This document shows positions 25,473 to 33,570 of a stretch of DNA of 64,000 nt, one piece after another. The stretch lies in assembly GCF_025398175.1 (NCBI RefSeq), contig NZ_CP099735.1:558001-622000 (forward strand), in the 5' to 3' direction. How positions within the stretch are numbered: position 1 is the first letter of the stretch; each line of letters starts with the position of its first letter. The position numbers were made by a program, and so were the translations under genes. Source of the DNA: Photobacterium sp. TY1-4 (GTDB lineage: Bacteria; Pseudomonadota; Gammaproteobacteria; Enterobacterales; Vibrionaceae). The notes under the pieces are model-generated. The model worked only from the letters and a program-made list of their open reading frames with translations. It had not been told where the DNA came from and did not search any database.

Positions 25473-25528
25473 AGGTTTATTGCTCAGATGCTGACACTAT
25501 CGTTTAAGTACATTAGCGTCAGAATCCA

Positions 25529-25702
25529 TTATGACTCATCTTTGCTATTTTTTATCCTAATATAAATACGCCTTAAGGCATCAAATATTGATAGAACAAT
25601 AACCGGAAGAAAAATAGCATTGCTACCAAATGCCTTTGATAATAGCAGGATAATTAAAACAACAAGTATTGATAAAGTAATCAACTTCACCTTATCTAAC
25701 AT
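25529..25702 (-). CDS. 57-residue two-helix membrane protein, cassette
   Basis: A small gene overlapping the end of the upstream gene by 11 bases (ATG inside its last codons), which suggests translational coupling. It encodes two hydrophobic segments (about 6-20 and 24-38) and a basic then acidic end (RRIYIRIKNSKDES). Possibly a partner or immunity protein of the upstream gene product; this is inference from the overlap only. Confidence 0.55.
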   Translation of the reverse strand: MLDKVKLITLSILVVLIILLLSKAFGSNAIFLPVIVLSIFDALRRIYIRIKNSKDES

Positions 25703-26081
25703 TTAACAACTCCGGGTATCTTGCGTAGGTTGTTTTAAGCCAATTTCCACTTACACCGCTATCTTTTGCAAACGCCATCACCTGACTATGAGTACAATCA
25801 GTATTTTTGAATATTGCCCGTGCAGTACTGCCTATGACAGCCCCAGCCCAAAATGAAGCATATAAACCAGCCCCAACTGTTCCTGCACGTGCAACAGCTG
25901 ACATCTTAATAGGTTGAGGCGCACCCCCTGATATAGCCATAGCTTTATCTATCCTATCAATCATAGCCCAAGCAAGTGCAGCAGAGCCTGCAACTGTCTT
26001 TGTTGTTGGCAAGTTCATCAACTTAAGATTATCATCAATATCTTGTTGTATAGACGCTAAATTTACTTTGCATGAAACCAT
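25692..26081 (-). CDS. Hypothetical protein with glycine-rich hydrophobic segment, cassette
   Basis: A 129-residue protein, start at 26081 after GAGGA. It has a mixed N-terminal half and a hydrophobic, small-residue-rich stretch (about 74-96, RAGTVGAGLYASFWAGAVIG), then a two-cysteine-free polar C-terminus ending YARYPELLNVR. Such a glycine-rich segment could insert in membranes. It pairs with the overlapping two-helix protein. The 5' cassette end was lost to an IS3 insertion. Unknown function. Confidence 0.55.
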   Translation of the reverse strand: MVSCKVNLASIQQDIDDNLKLMNLPTTKTVAGSAALAWAMIDRIDKAMAISGGAPQPIKMSAVARAGTVGAGLYASFWAGAVIGSTARAIFKNTDCTHSQVMAFAKDSGVSGNWLKTTYARYPELLNVR

Positions 26082-26268
26082 TGGAATGTCCTCTTTAAAA
26101 TAGAGAACATTAGCAGCTTGCATTTATGTACCAAGACCAAACGAACTATTTTTCGATGCAATTCGCAGTAAAACAAGAAATGATGTAACGACCATGAAGC
26201 CAGAAGTGGCTCCCAATTTTCGGACATAACTTTAAGTGATTGATCTGTTTTGATAGTACCCAAAAACA

Positions 26269-26592
26269 TTGGAACAGATTATAACTAGAAAACGTAGAAA
26301 CCACTCTCCTGAATTTAAAACTAAAATGGTATTTGTGGCTGCTAAAGGCGATAAAACTGTCGCTGAATTGGCTCAGAAATACAACCTACACGCGAACCAA
26401 ATCTCCACTTGGAAGAAAGAGTTGCTTGAAAATGCTTCCATGATCTTTGTCTCTGAAAGTCAGTTGAGCAAAGACAACTCAGAAGGCGTTAATAAGCTTC
26501 ATGCGAAGATAGGTCAGTTGACCATGGAAAATGATTTTTGGCCAAAGTGCTCGGTCGTTAGAGCAAGCCCAGCGAAAGAGTTCGCAGGTTAA
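26269..26592 (+). pseudogene. IS3-family OrfA (helix-turn-helix), frameshifted end
   Basis: About 85 residues match IS3-family OrfA: RRNHSPEFKTKMVFVAAKGDK region with the helix-turn-helix VAELAQKYNLHANQISTWKK, then a leucine-zipper-like part. The last residues (DFWPKCSVV) look like a one-base deletion in a T-run; the expected ending would read DFLAKVLGR. Start is a TTG at 26269. Confidence 0.8.
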
Positions 26593-26805
26593 ATCCAAAA
26601 GCGCCAGTGTGAGCTTCTCAATATTGCTAGCTCTACGTCTTACTACCAACCCATCGGACTCTGCTGAGGAGATTGAATTGCGCCGTATGATTGACGAAAT
26701 TCACCTTCAGTATCCATTCATGGGCAGTCGGCGTATTCGAACTGAGCTGGCTAAAAAGGGTCATAGCGTTAACCGTAAACGTGTTGTTCGGCTAATGCGC
26801 GATAT
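26590..26805 (+). pseudogene. IS3-family OrfB fragment (HTH_21 region only)
   Basis: Residues EIELRRMIDEIHLQYPFMGSR and RKRVVRLMRDM match the N-terminal part of IS3 OrfB. The DDE catalytic domain is missing; the sequence breaks off near 26805 into unrelated DNA. The element is dead. Confidence 0.8.
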
Positions 26806-26957
26806 GTGTCAACACCAACTTACTTTGACCACATTTCACCAGTTTAGAATGTCCGGTTTTCATCACTTTTCGCGACGTTTAGGTTGTCGTGGGTGTTTCT
26901 TCTTCCGGCAGGCTCGTGAGCATACCGGCCTTACGCTTATCATTCAGTCGATAAGTG

Positions 26958-27389
<432 letters not shown>

Positions 27390-27489
27390 ATTTAATCATT
27401 GACGCCATAGTCGTTTGTTATAAGCCATTGACTCTGAAGTACTTTTGAGAGCATTATTATAGTTACATGCTTCCACATAGGTATTCAAT

Positions 27490-28068
27490 ATGAAAATGAC
27501 AGCTCTGCAAGCTCTTCACCGAAGTATGATGAAAATTGGCACCGACATGCAACAGTTTCAAATTAATACTGGTTCAGCAAGCTTTGATTGCCTTTTCTCT
27601 GTTCGGGAGGCACCATTTATTTTAGCTTTAACTTCGAGAGGAAGCGCACCAAAATTCTTTAAGTTCGAAGTCCAGAATGGATACTGGATAAGACCATACT
27701 TTGAAGGTTTCTTCTACGATTTAGTTGATGTTTTAAGCTCTGGAGCACAATCTGGTGTACGACTAAACCCTAAGGATTTTCTAGAACAACTGAATAATAG
27801 CATTCCAACGCAAGCTAAGCCCCAAAGCACTCCATCCCCTAAGCAAATTATCACTTTGAGACCCGATATAACTGAAGATCGTGACAGACCATATTTTGAT
27901 ACGTGGATCTATTGGAAAAGTGCCGACCGACAAGGACCACGAGAAGAAAACCGTCACAAGACACTAATGATATTAGGGAAAAGTGCTCTAGAGTACAGTA
28001 TTGCGATGAAAGCATCTTCTAAGTGGAGTGCTGTAGATCTAGATAAGTCATGGGACGATAATATTTAG
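27490..28068 (+). CDS. Hypothetical cassette protein read against the array direction
   Basis: A 192-residue soluble protein with an N-terminal globular part (CLFSVREAPFILALTSRG, FFKFEVQNGYWIRPYFEGF), a Pro/Gln/Ser linker near 110-125, and a C-terminal domain (RPYFDTWIYWKSADRQG). I do not recognise it with confidence; DUF6037-like proteins have a similar look. It lies inside a cassette bounded by exactly matching ends GTTATAAGCC (27417-27426) and GGCTTATAAC (28070-28079), so the gene is antisense within a normally oriented cassette and must have its own promoter. Confidence 0.7.
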   Translation: MKMTALQALHRSMMKIGTDMQQFQINTGSASFDCLFSVREAPFILALTSRGSAPKFFKFEVQNGYWIRPYFEGFFYDLVDVLSSGAQSGVRLNPKDFLEQLNNSIPTQAKPQSTPSPKQIITLRPDITEDRDRPYFDTWIYWKSADRQGPREENRHKTLMILGKSALEYSIAMKASSKWSAVDLDKSWDDNI

Positions 28069-28070
28069 TG

Positions 28071-28182
28071 GCTTATAACGCTGCCATAAGCCGCAACCGA
28101 ACAGAGTATTTTTGGGGCTAAACTGGCGCTTGCGCCAAGCCCAAAAAACGCGACGGAAGGGTGTCGGTTTGATGGCTTTGTT
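28071..28182 (-). repeat. attC site interrupted at R'' by IS91-like element
   Basis: Imperfect palindrome starting at core GCTTATAAC (28071-28079) with arms AACCGA/TCGGTT and a central hairpin (GGCGCTTGCGCC). It ends TTTGTT at 28177-28182, where the IS91-like element begins; the missing R'' bases ACATGC are found on the far side of the element at 30211. Confidence 0.75.
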
Positions 28183-30210
28183 GAACGAAGCCGCTACGCG
28201 GCAGAGCGACAGCAGCTCTCATACTGCTCTCTGAACCTTGCCATTCCGGCAACTGACAGGAGACAGTATCATGAACACCCAACAACAGCGCCATTTCGAT
28301 GCGCCATACCAGCAACACCTTGATAATCTTATCCTACAAGGCAAGCGCCCGGCGACCGTTGATGCCTACAGCCGTGCGGTGCGTCGTATTTCCGCCTTTT
28401 TCGACTGCCCGCCTGACGCCCTGACAAACGAGCGGTTACGCACCTACTTCCGCCAGCTTATCCACACCCACTCCTGGAGCACCGTCAAGCTCGACCGCAA
28501 CGGCCTGCAGTTCTTCTACCGCTATACCCTCAACAAACAGTGGGCATGGCTCATTATCGTCAAGCCGCCGCAGGTCTCGCGGCTGCCTGATCTCCTGACG
28601 CCCCACGAGGTGGGGCTGCTGATCACCATGACCCGCCAGCCCCGCTACCAGGTGTTCTTCTTTGCCCTCTACAGCCTCGGCCTACGGCTTGGTGAAGGAC
28701 TGAGCCTGACCACGGCCGATATCGATGCCCGCACCATGCAGTTCCATGTCCGGGAGGGAAAGGGCGGGAAAGACCGGCGGGTGCCGCTCCCCAACCGAAC
28801 CCTAGCCGTCATGCGCCAGCACTGGCGCTCACACCGCCATCCGCAGTGGCTCTTCCCGGGGATTGGCTCCGCCAAGCCGATGGATCGCGGCGGCGTTCAG
28901 AAAGCGATGAAACAAGTCTGCCGGGATTGCGGGATCAACAAGCGGATCAGCCCCCACTCACTACGCCATTGTTATGCCACCCACTTGCTGGAAGCGGGGC
29001 TGGACCTGCGCTCCCTGCAGGTACTGCTCGGCTATGCCCAGTGGTATTGCCCGCACTGCCACCATGACGATCGGCTGCCGTTGGGCTGCGGCCACCGCGC
29101 TTGCCCGCAGTGCCAGCAACGCACGACCTCAGACTGGCTCGCCCGCCAGGAAGCGAAGCTGCTGCCGGCTGAGTATTTCATGCTCACCTTCACGGTGCCC
29201 GCGCCGTTGCGCGGCCTCGCCCGCACTCAGCCCAAAGCGTTCTATGCCGTGATGTTCCGGGTTGCGGCCTCGGTCCTGAGGGACTTTGCCCGCCGGCAGC
29301 ATGGCGGGAGCAGCGGGTTTACTCTGGTGCTGCACACCCATAACCGGCGACGGGATATCCACCCCCATCTCCATGCTGTGATGCCGTCGGGGTTCTATCA
29401 CCCGCAGCGCAGGCAGTGGCACAAAGGCAGGAAGGGCTTCCTCTATCACCACACCGCCCTGGCGAAAGTCTGGCGTGCACGACTTCTCGATGCCATTGCC
29501 CGTCACCCGACGCTGGGGCTGCCCCCGGCACCGCTGCCAGCCGCGTGGGTGGTTGACTGCCGCGCGGTCGGACGGGGCCTGCCGGCACTGCAATACCTGT
29601 CGCGCTACCTCTACCGGGGCGTCTTGCCCGACCAAGATATTCTCCGGTTCGATGACCGTCAGGTGACCTTCCGTTACACCGACAGCCAGACCCGGCAACC
29701 GGCGACACGTACCCTGCCGGTGGTGCAGTTCCTGTGGTTGATCTTGCAGCATGTGCTGCCGAAAGGGTTACAACGGGTGCGGGACTACGGCTTGCTGCAC
29801 GGCAGCGCGAGAGTACTGCGGCTGAGCATCCAGCTGATGTTGCTCGGCTTACCGGCATGGCAGTTGCCTGTGAACACCGAGCCACAGCAAGCAACACGGG
29901 ACTGTCCATGCTGCCGGCATACGATGTGCTGTGTCGGCATCACCCGACCGGGGTAGCCGGAAAAGGCAAACAGAATAAGGAGAATGGCACTGACCGCAAC
30001 CAGGAGAAAGCCGACGCATGACCGAACTCAGGCGGTAACCCATTGAAGTGAAACAAAGCATGATCACTTCCAGGCTGCGCTCGCCCTGAAGAAAGCCGCA
30101 GGCGCAACGCCCACCGAATCCCAAACGAGCAATTTGCTTAATAAGGCCGTCCGGGCTTGTCCAACACCCGGATAGAAGTGTCGGCTGCGCGACACGTATC
30201 CTTATTTGTT
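28183..30210 (+). mobile_element. IS91-like element, copy 1 (internally deleted)
   Basis: About 2.03 kb. It begins GAACGAAGCCGCTACGCGGC, with a small hairpin, and ends with hairpin GTGTCGGCTGCGCGACAC and GTATCCTTATTTGTT. Nearly identical to copy 2 at 32601 except for a deletion of about 245 bases fusing its two genes. TTTGTT flanks both ends (28177-28182 and 30205-30210). It sits exactly at the R'' core of an attC. Confidence 0.85.
28271..29956 (+). pseudogene. Fused tyrosine recombinase / IS91 transposase (copy 1)
   Basis: A single frame of 561 residues from the ATG at 28271 after AGGAG. Residues 1 to about 257 are the tyrosine recombinase, broken just before the segment that carries the catalytic Tyr; from there (YAQWYCPHC) it continues as the transposase with its zinc-finger cysteines, HUH motif (HPHLHAV) and YLSRYLYRG. 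The join is a deletion between CGGCCATGCC repeats seen at both points in copy 2. The recombinase is inactive; whether the fused transposase works is unknown. Confidence 0.85.
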
Positions 30211-30241
30211 ACATGCGGCTTAAAAAGTACTCCCACCATAG

Positions 30242-30589
30242 CTATCGTTTCGCTTTAAAATGTCTTAACCAACCACCAATTATAGAAAGAACAAAGATAA
30301 GAAATGATGAAAAAAATCCGTGATAAAAATACCCCTCTCCTTTTTCATCAATTACTGCACTTCTGAAAGATGGCTCTGCATACATGTCGTAAATCCCAAA
30401 AGCCATAAACAAAGCAACAATCAAACTAACATAGTTTATAAAACGCACTTTATATGAAAGCAGGAGAAAGACTAACCCAATGACTATACTTGTAATCCAA
30501 AGATTTCCATAAGATGGAATCTTATCCGACACTTCAGCATGACAAATATTTGGGACTATAGCTAATAAAAGACAGACAACATTTCTCAT
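30242..30589 (-). CDS. Membrane protein, probable immunity partner of Tlde1-like toxin, cassette
   Basis: A 115-residue protein with a signal-like N-terminus (1-19, ending CHA-E), two further hydrophobic segments (about 31-47 and 51-68), a periplasmic-looking stretch and a C-terminal helix (about 91-108). It overlaps the toxin gene stop by four bases (ATGA), so the two are coupled. A periplasmic or membrane immunity protein is what a peptidoglycan-targeting toxin would need; this role is inferred from position. Confidence 0.6.
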   Translation of the reverse strand: MRNVVCLLLAIVPNICHAEVSDKIPSYGNLWITSIVIGLVFLLLSYKVRFINYVSLIVALFMAFGIYDMYAEPSFRSAVIDEKGEGYFYHGFFSSFLIFVLSIIGGWLRHFKAKR

Positions 30590-31023
30590 TCTACCACTTC
30601 CAAATCAATTTTGATTTTACTGGACTTAATATAGCTAAGTATTTTATCTGTTTGCCTATTACCGAGAACTCCACCACCTATGTCGATACAACCAGCAGAA
30701 CCTTTCATATCACCACCATGCAAGAAAAAATTATCCCTTCCATATGTTTTTGTAGCTGGCTTGGGATGAAGGCGTACACGCCAGTCTCCCCAATCTCCTT
30801 TCGAACGCCTCGCCAAATCACCAATCAAGTTAGGGTCACTCATTTCTTCCGGATTGATATAGTACATGCCTACAGGAAGAGGTCCTTCAAATGACTTAGC
30901 CTGACAAGCTGTCGAAGCCTTATTCAAACAGTTACCACGCCCACTTGTCGCATTAACAACCATAGAGAAGCAAGGAGTAACTAATGACATTTTGCCATTT
31001 CCAATACTGAATATAATTTTCAT
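30586..31023 (-). CDS. Tlde1-like (DUF2778) L,D-transpeptidase-fold toxin, cassette
   Basis: A 145-residue protein. The C-terminal motif FLHGGDMKGSAGCIDIGGG (near 98-116) has the His and Cys of L,D-transpeptidase-like enzymes in the arrangement of DUF2778/Tlde1, type VI secretion effectors that attack peptidoglycan stems. FEGPLPVGMYYI, found in the same family, is near 45-56. No signal peptide is visible, as expected for a secreted effector. The pair occupies one cassette bounded by GTTACATGC (30208-30216) and a matching, once-mutated end at 31127-31135. Start ATG at 31023 after AGGAT. Confidence 0.75.
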   Translation of the reverse strand: MKIIFSIGNGKMSLVTPCFSMVVNATSGRGNCLNKASTACQAKSFEGPLPVGMYYINPEEMSDPNLIGDLARRSKGDWGDWRVRLHPKPATKTYGRDNFFLHGGDMKGSAGCIDIGGGVLGNRQTDKILSYIKSSKIKIDLEVVE

Positions 31024-31208
31024 TGTTTCATCCTCCCAATAATACTATTCAGTGATGAAAATACCTTCTACTGGTTGAAGGTAAAGAAAGATAGTCATAT
31101 GGTTGAGTATCTTTAGAGCTACTTCGCATGTATCGAATGACATGGACTCCCCCTCATCAGGCTTTGCCACACTTGGTAAGTCTGATTACAAAATCGCTGG
31201 AGGCCACC

Positions 31209-32222
31209 ATGTCACAATCTATCTATGGCATTGATTTAGCCAAATATAGCTTCAGTATCCACGGTGAGGATCACCAAGGCAAGCTGTTGATCCACAAAAC
31301 AATATCACGATCGAAAGTTCTCTCGACGTTTGCCAATATCCCGCCAGCAATTATCGGGATGGAAGCCTGCGGCGCCTCTCATTACTGGGCCCGAGAGCTG
31401 GCTAAACTCGGTCATACGCCAAAGATCATGGCATCAAAATATGTGGCGCCTTTCAGAACGGGTGCCAAAAACGATCTCAATGACGCCGTCGCGATTTGCG
31501 TGGCTGTCACCCGTCCTTCAACGCGCTTCGTGAGGATCAAATCTGCTGAGCAGCAAGCCATTCTGCTCCTGCACCGGGCGCGTGATCATTGGGTCCATGA
31601 ACGAACAGCATTACTGAATCAGATCCGGGCCATGCTAGCCGAATTCGGTATCATCGCCCCCGTCGGTCGCTATGCTCTTCAACGCGCAATTCCTGATGCA
31701 CTTGAAGATGCTGAAAACCAACTTCCGGATCTGGCCAGAGCGCTCATTTCTGATTGCTTTGAACACTTACTCACTCTGAATCAGCGAATTGCAGATCAGG
31801 AGCAGTGCTTCGATATGCTGGTTTCCCGGAGCCGCCAAGCGAAGAAAATTATGAAAGTGGCAGGCATTGGACCCATTACAGCAACAGCCGTTATCGCCAG
31901 TATCGGCAAAGGTGAGCAGTTCGATAAAGGCCGCGATTTTGCTGCCTGGCTTGGGCTGGTTCCCAGCCAGTATTCAACCGGCGGTAAACCAAGGCTCGGA
32001 CGAATTACCAAAAAAGGTGACCGGTATTTGAGAACACTCTTCGTTCATGGCGCACGGGCTGTGATCGCCAGTCTCGGCGATAAAACTGATCGGCTCAGTT
32101 TGTGGTGCAAAAATCTCGTTGAACGCCGAGGTTTCAAACGAGCCATTGTTGCTCTTGCGGCAAAAAATGCTCGAATTATCTGGTCACTGTTAAGAAACGA
32201 TACGGAATATCAACTGATATAA
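31209..32222 (+). CDS. IS1111-type DEDD transposase (recombinase)
   Basis: A 337-residue recombinase. The RuvC-like DEDD domain has Asp in YGIDLAK, Glu in GMEACGASHYW, and Asp residues in KNDLNDAVA; the C-terminal serine domain contains GIGPITATAV, AWLGLVPSQYSTGGKPRLGRI and LRTLFVHGARA. Start at 31209 after GGAGG. IS110-family recombinases act with an RNA guide transcribed from the element's own non-coding end. All catalytic residues are present, so the element may be active. Confidence 0.9.
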   Translation: MSQSIYGIDLAKYSFSIHGEDHQGKLLIHKTISRSKVLSTFANIPPAIIGMEACGASHYWARELAKLGHTPKIMASKYVAPFRTGAKNDLNDAVAICVAVTRPSTRFVRIKSAEQQAILLLHRARDHWVHERTALLNQIRAMLAEFGIIAPVGRYALQRAIPDALEDAENQLPDLARALISDCFEHLLTLNQRIADQEQCFDMLVSRSRQAKKIMKVAGIGPITATAVIASIGKGEQFDKGRDFAAWLGLVPSQYSTGGKPRLGRITKKGDRYLRTLFVHGARAVIASLGDKTDRLSLWCKNLVERRGFKRAIVALAAKNARIIWSLLRNDTEYQLI

Positions 32223-32470
32223 AAACTGAGTGTTTTTCGTCAACGGAGTGACTTACTTCACCGGGTCCTTGCAATAGCCAATGATGATATAAGGTTCAGA
32301 CCTTTTGCGGGAAAACCTGATAATGCGGCGGGCACATTTGATGCCTTCTAACGAATGAGGAACCGCAACCGCGAAGTGTCATCAGGGTCATGGCGTTAGA
32401 GCCAATAAACAGACCGAATGTAGAGCGGCAGTCCCAAACCTTGCATCACCTGACGCTGTTGTTGACAACC
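32223..32470 (+). ncRNA. Candidate guide RNA (seekRNA/bridge RNA) region of the IS1111-type element
   Basis: Non-coding 3' region of the element. CTAACGAATGA at 32348-32358 is identical to the junction of attC core and left IS end at the remnant at 21305-21315 (10 of 11 bases at three others). GGCGTTAG at 32392-32399 is the other strand of the expected empty attC core CTAACGCC. The two words flank an internal loop in an imperfect palindrome (32346-32401). This is what a target/donor guide should look like; the RNA itself is not demonstrated. Confidence 0.5.
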
Positions 32471-32486
32471 GGGGGAGTCCATGTAG

Positions 32487-32600
32487 CCCTGTTAAGGTGT
32501 GAGCAACGCAATGCCGAAGTCACCGCATACCACCTTAAACACCTAAAGCAACGCATAGTAAAAATGCCACGCGTTGCGAATCACTCTTAAACAGTTTGTT
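32487..32600 (-). repeat. VCR-like attC body, flanked by IS1111-type and IS91-like elements
   Basis: Minus-strand reading gives AACAAACTGTTTAAGAGTG, CAACGCGTGGCATTTTTAC, TTCGGCATTGCGTTGCTCAC and CCTTAACAGGGC, the standard body of vibrio superintegron repeats. The R' end is cut by the IS1111-type element, and R'' (TTTGTT, 32595-32600) by the IS91-like element. It belongs to the first cassette (34872-35270). Confidence 0.85.
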
Positions 32601-32688
32601 GAACGAAGCCGCTACGCGGCAGAGCTACAGCAACTCACATACTGATCTCTGAACCTTGCCATGCCGGCAACGGACAGGAGACAGTATC

Positions 32689-33570
32689 ATGAACGCCCAA
32701 CAACAGCGCCATTTCGATGCGCTATACCAGCAACACCTTGATAATCTTATCCTACAAGGCAAGCGCCCGGCGACCGTTGATGCCTACAGCCGTGCGGTAC
32801 GTCGTATTTCCGCCTTTTTCGACTGCCCGCCTGACGCCCTGACAAACGAGCAGTTACGCACCTACTTCCGCCAGCTTATCCACACCCACTCCTGGAGCAC
32901 CGTCAAGCTCGACCGCAATGGCCTGCAGTTCTTCTACCGCTATACCCTCAACAAACAGTGGGCATGGCTCAATATCGTCAAGCCGCCGCAGGTCTCGCGG
33001 CTGCCTGATCTCCTGACGCCCCACGAGGTGGGGCTGCTGATCACCCTGACCCGCCAGCCCCGCTACCAAGTGTTCTTCTTTACCCTCTACAGCCTCGGCC
33101 TTCGGCTTGGTGAGGGACTGAGCCTGACCACGGCCGATATCGATGCCCGCACCATGCAGGTCCATGTCCGGGAGGGAAAGGGCGGGAAAGACAGGCGGGT
33201 GCCGCTCCCCAACCGAACCCTGGCCGTCATGCGCCAGCACTGGCGTTCACACCGCCATCCGCAGTGGCTCTTCCCGGGGATTGGCTCCACCAAGCCGATG
33301 GATCGCGGCGGCGTTCAGAAAGCGATGAAACAAGTCTGCCGGGATTGCGGGATCAACAAGCGGATCAGCCCCCATTCATTACGCCATTGTTATGCCACCC
33401 ACTTGCTGGAAGCGGGGCTGGACCTGCGCTCCCTGCAGGTACTGCTCGGCCATGCCAGCCTCAACACCACCGCCCGCTATACCCAGTTCACCGAGGTCAA
33501 GTCGGCCGCTGCGACCCTGGCTGTCAATGCGCTGGCCAATCAGCTGGCGGTGATATGGGAGGTATCATGA
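32689..33570 (+). CDS. Tyrosine recombinase of the IS91-like element
   Basis: A 293-residue XerC/D-like recombinase. Core-binding domain about 10-95; catalytic residues: Arg in LGLRLGEGL, Lys in GKGGKDRRVPL, HSLRH, the GHASLNTT His, and Tyr in ARYTQF near residue 268. Start ATG at 32689 after AGGAG. Its stop overlaps the transposase start (ATGA). Such recombinases accompany a subgroup of IS91-family elements; its role is not established. Here it might explain the fixed insertion point at attC. Confidence 0.88.
   Translation: MNAQQQRHFDALYQQHLDNLILQGKRPATVDAYSRAVRRISAFFDCPPDALTNEQLRTYFRQLIHTHSWSTVKLDRNGLQFFYRYTLNKQWAWLNIVKPPQVSRLPDLLTPHEVGLLITLTRQPRYQVFFFTLYSLGLRLGEGLSLTTADIDARTMQVHVREGKGGKDRRVPLPNRTLAVMRQHWRSHRHPQWLFPGIGSTKPMDRGGVQKAMKQVCRDCGINKRISPHSLRHCYATHLLEAGLDLRSLQVLLGHASLNTTARYTQFTEVKSAAATLAVNALANQLAVIWEVS

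Larger units (their letters stand above)
31134..32486 (+). mobile_element. Intact IS1111-type (IS110-family) element inserted in attC
   Basis: About 1.35 kb. Terminal repeats CATGGACTCCCCC (31141-31153) and GGGGGAGTCCATG (32471-32483) are a perfect 13-base inverted pair lying a few bases inside the ends, as in the IS1111 group. To the right, 32487-32600 is the remainder of a VCR-like attC; to the left is its R' core (TATCG, altered from TAACG). The non-coding stretch after the transposase is about 250 bases, where IS1111 elements encode their guide RNA. Confidence 0.85.

Noticed and set aside
28118..28318. Minus-strand 66-codon frame across the attC/IS91 junction
   Set aside because: It spans the insertion boundary and the recombinase start; a shadow frame.
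32346..32401. Palindrome TTCTAAC...GTTAGAG looked like a complete short attC
   Set aside because: It lies inside the IS1111-type element, between transposase stop and right terminal repeat, so it travels with the element. A guide-RNA segment mimicking the target explains it better.
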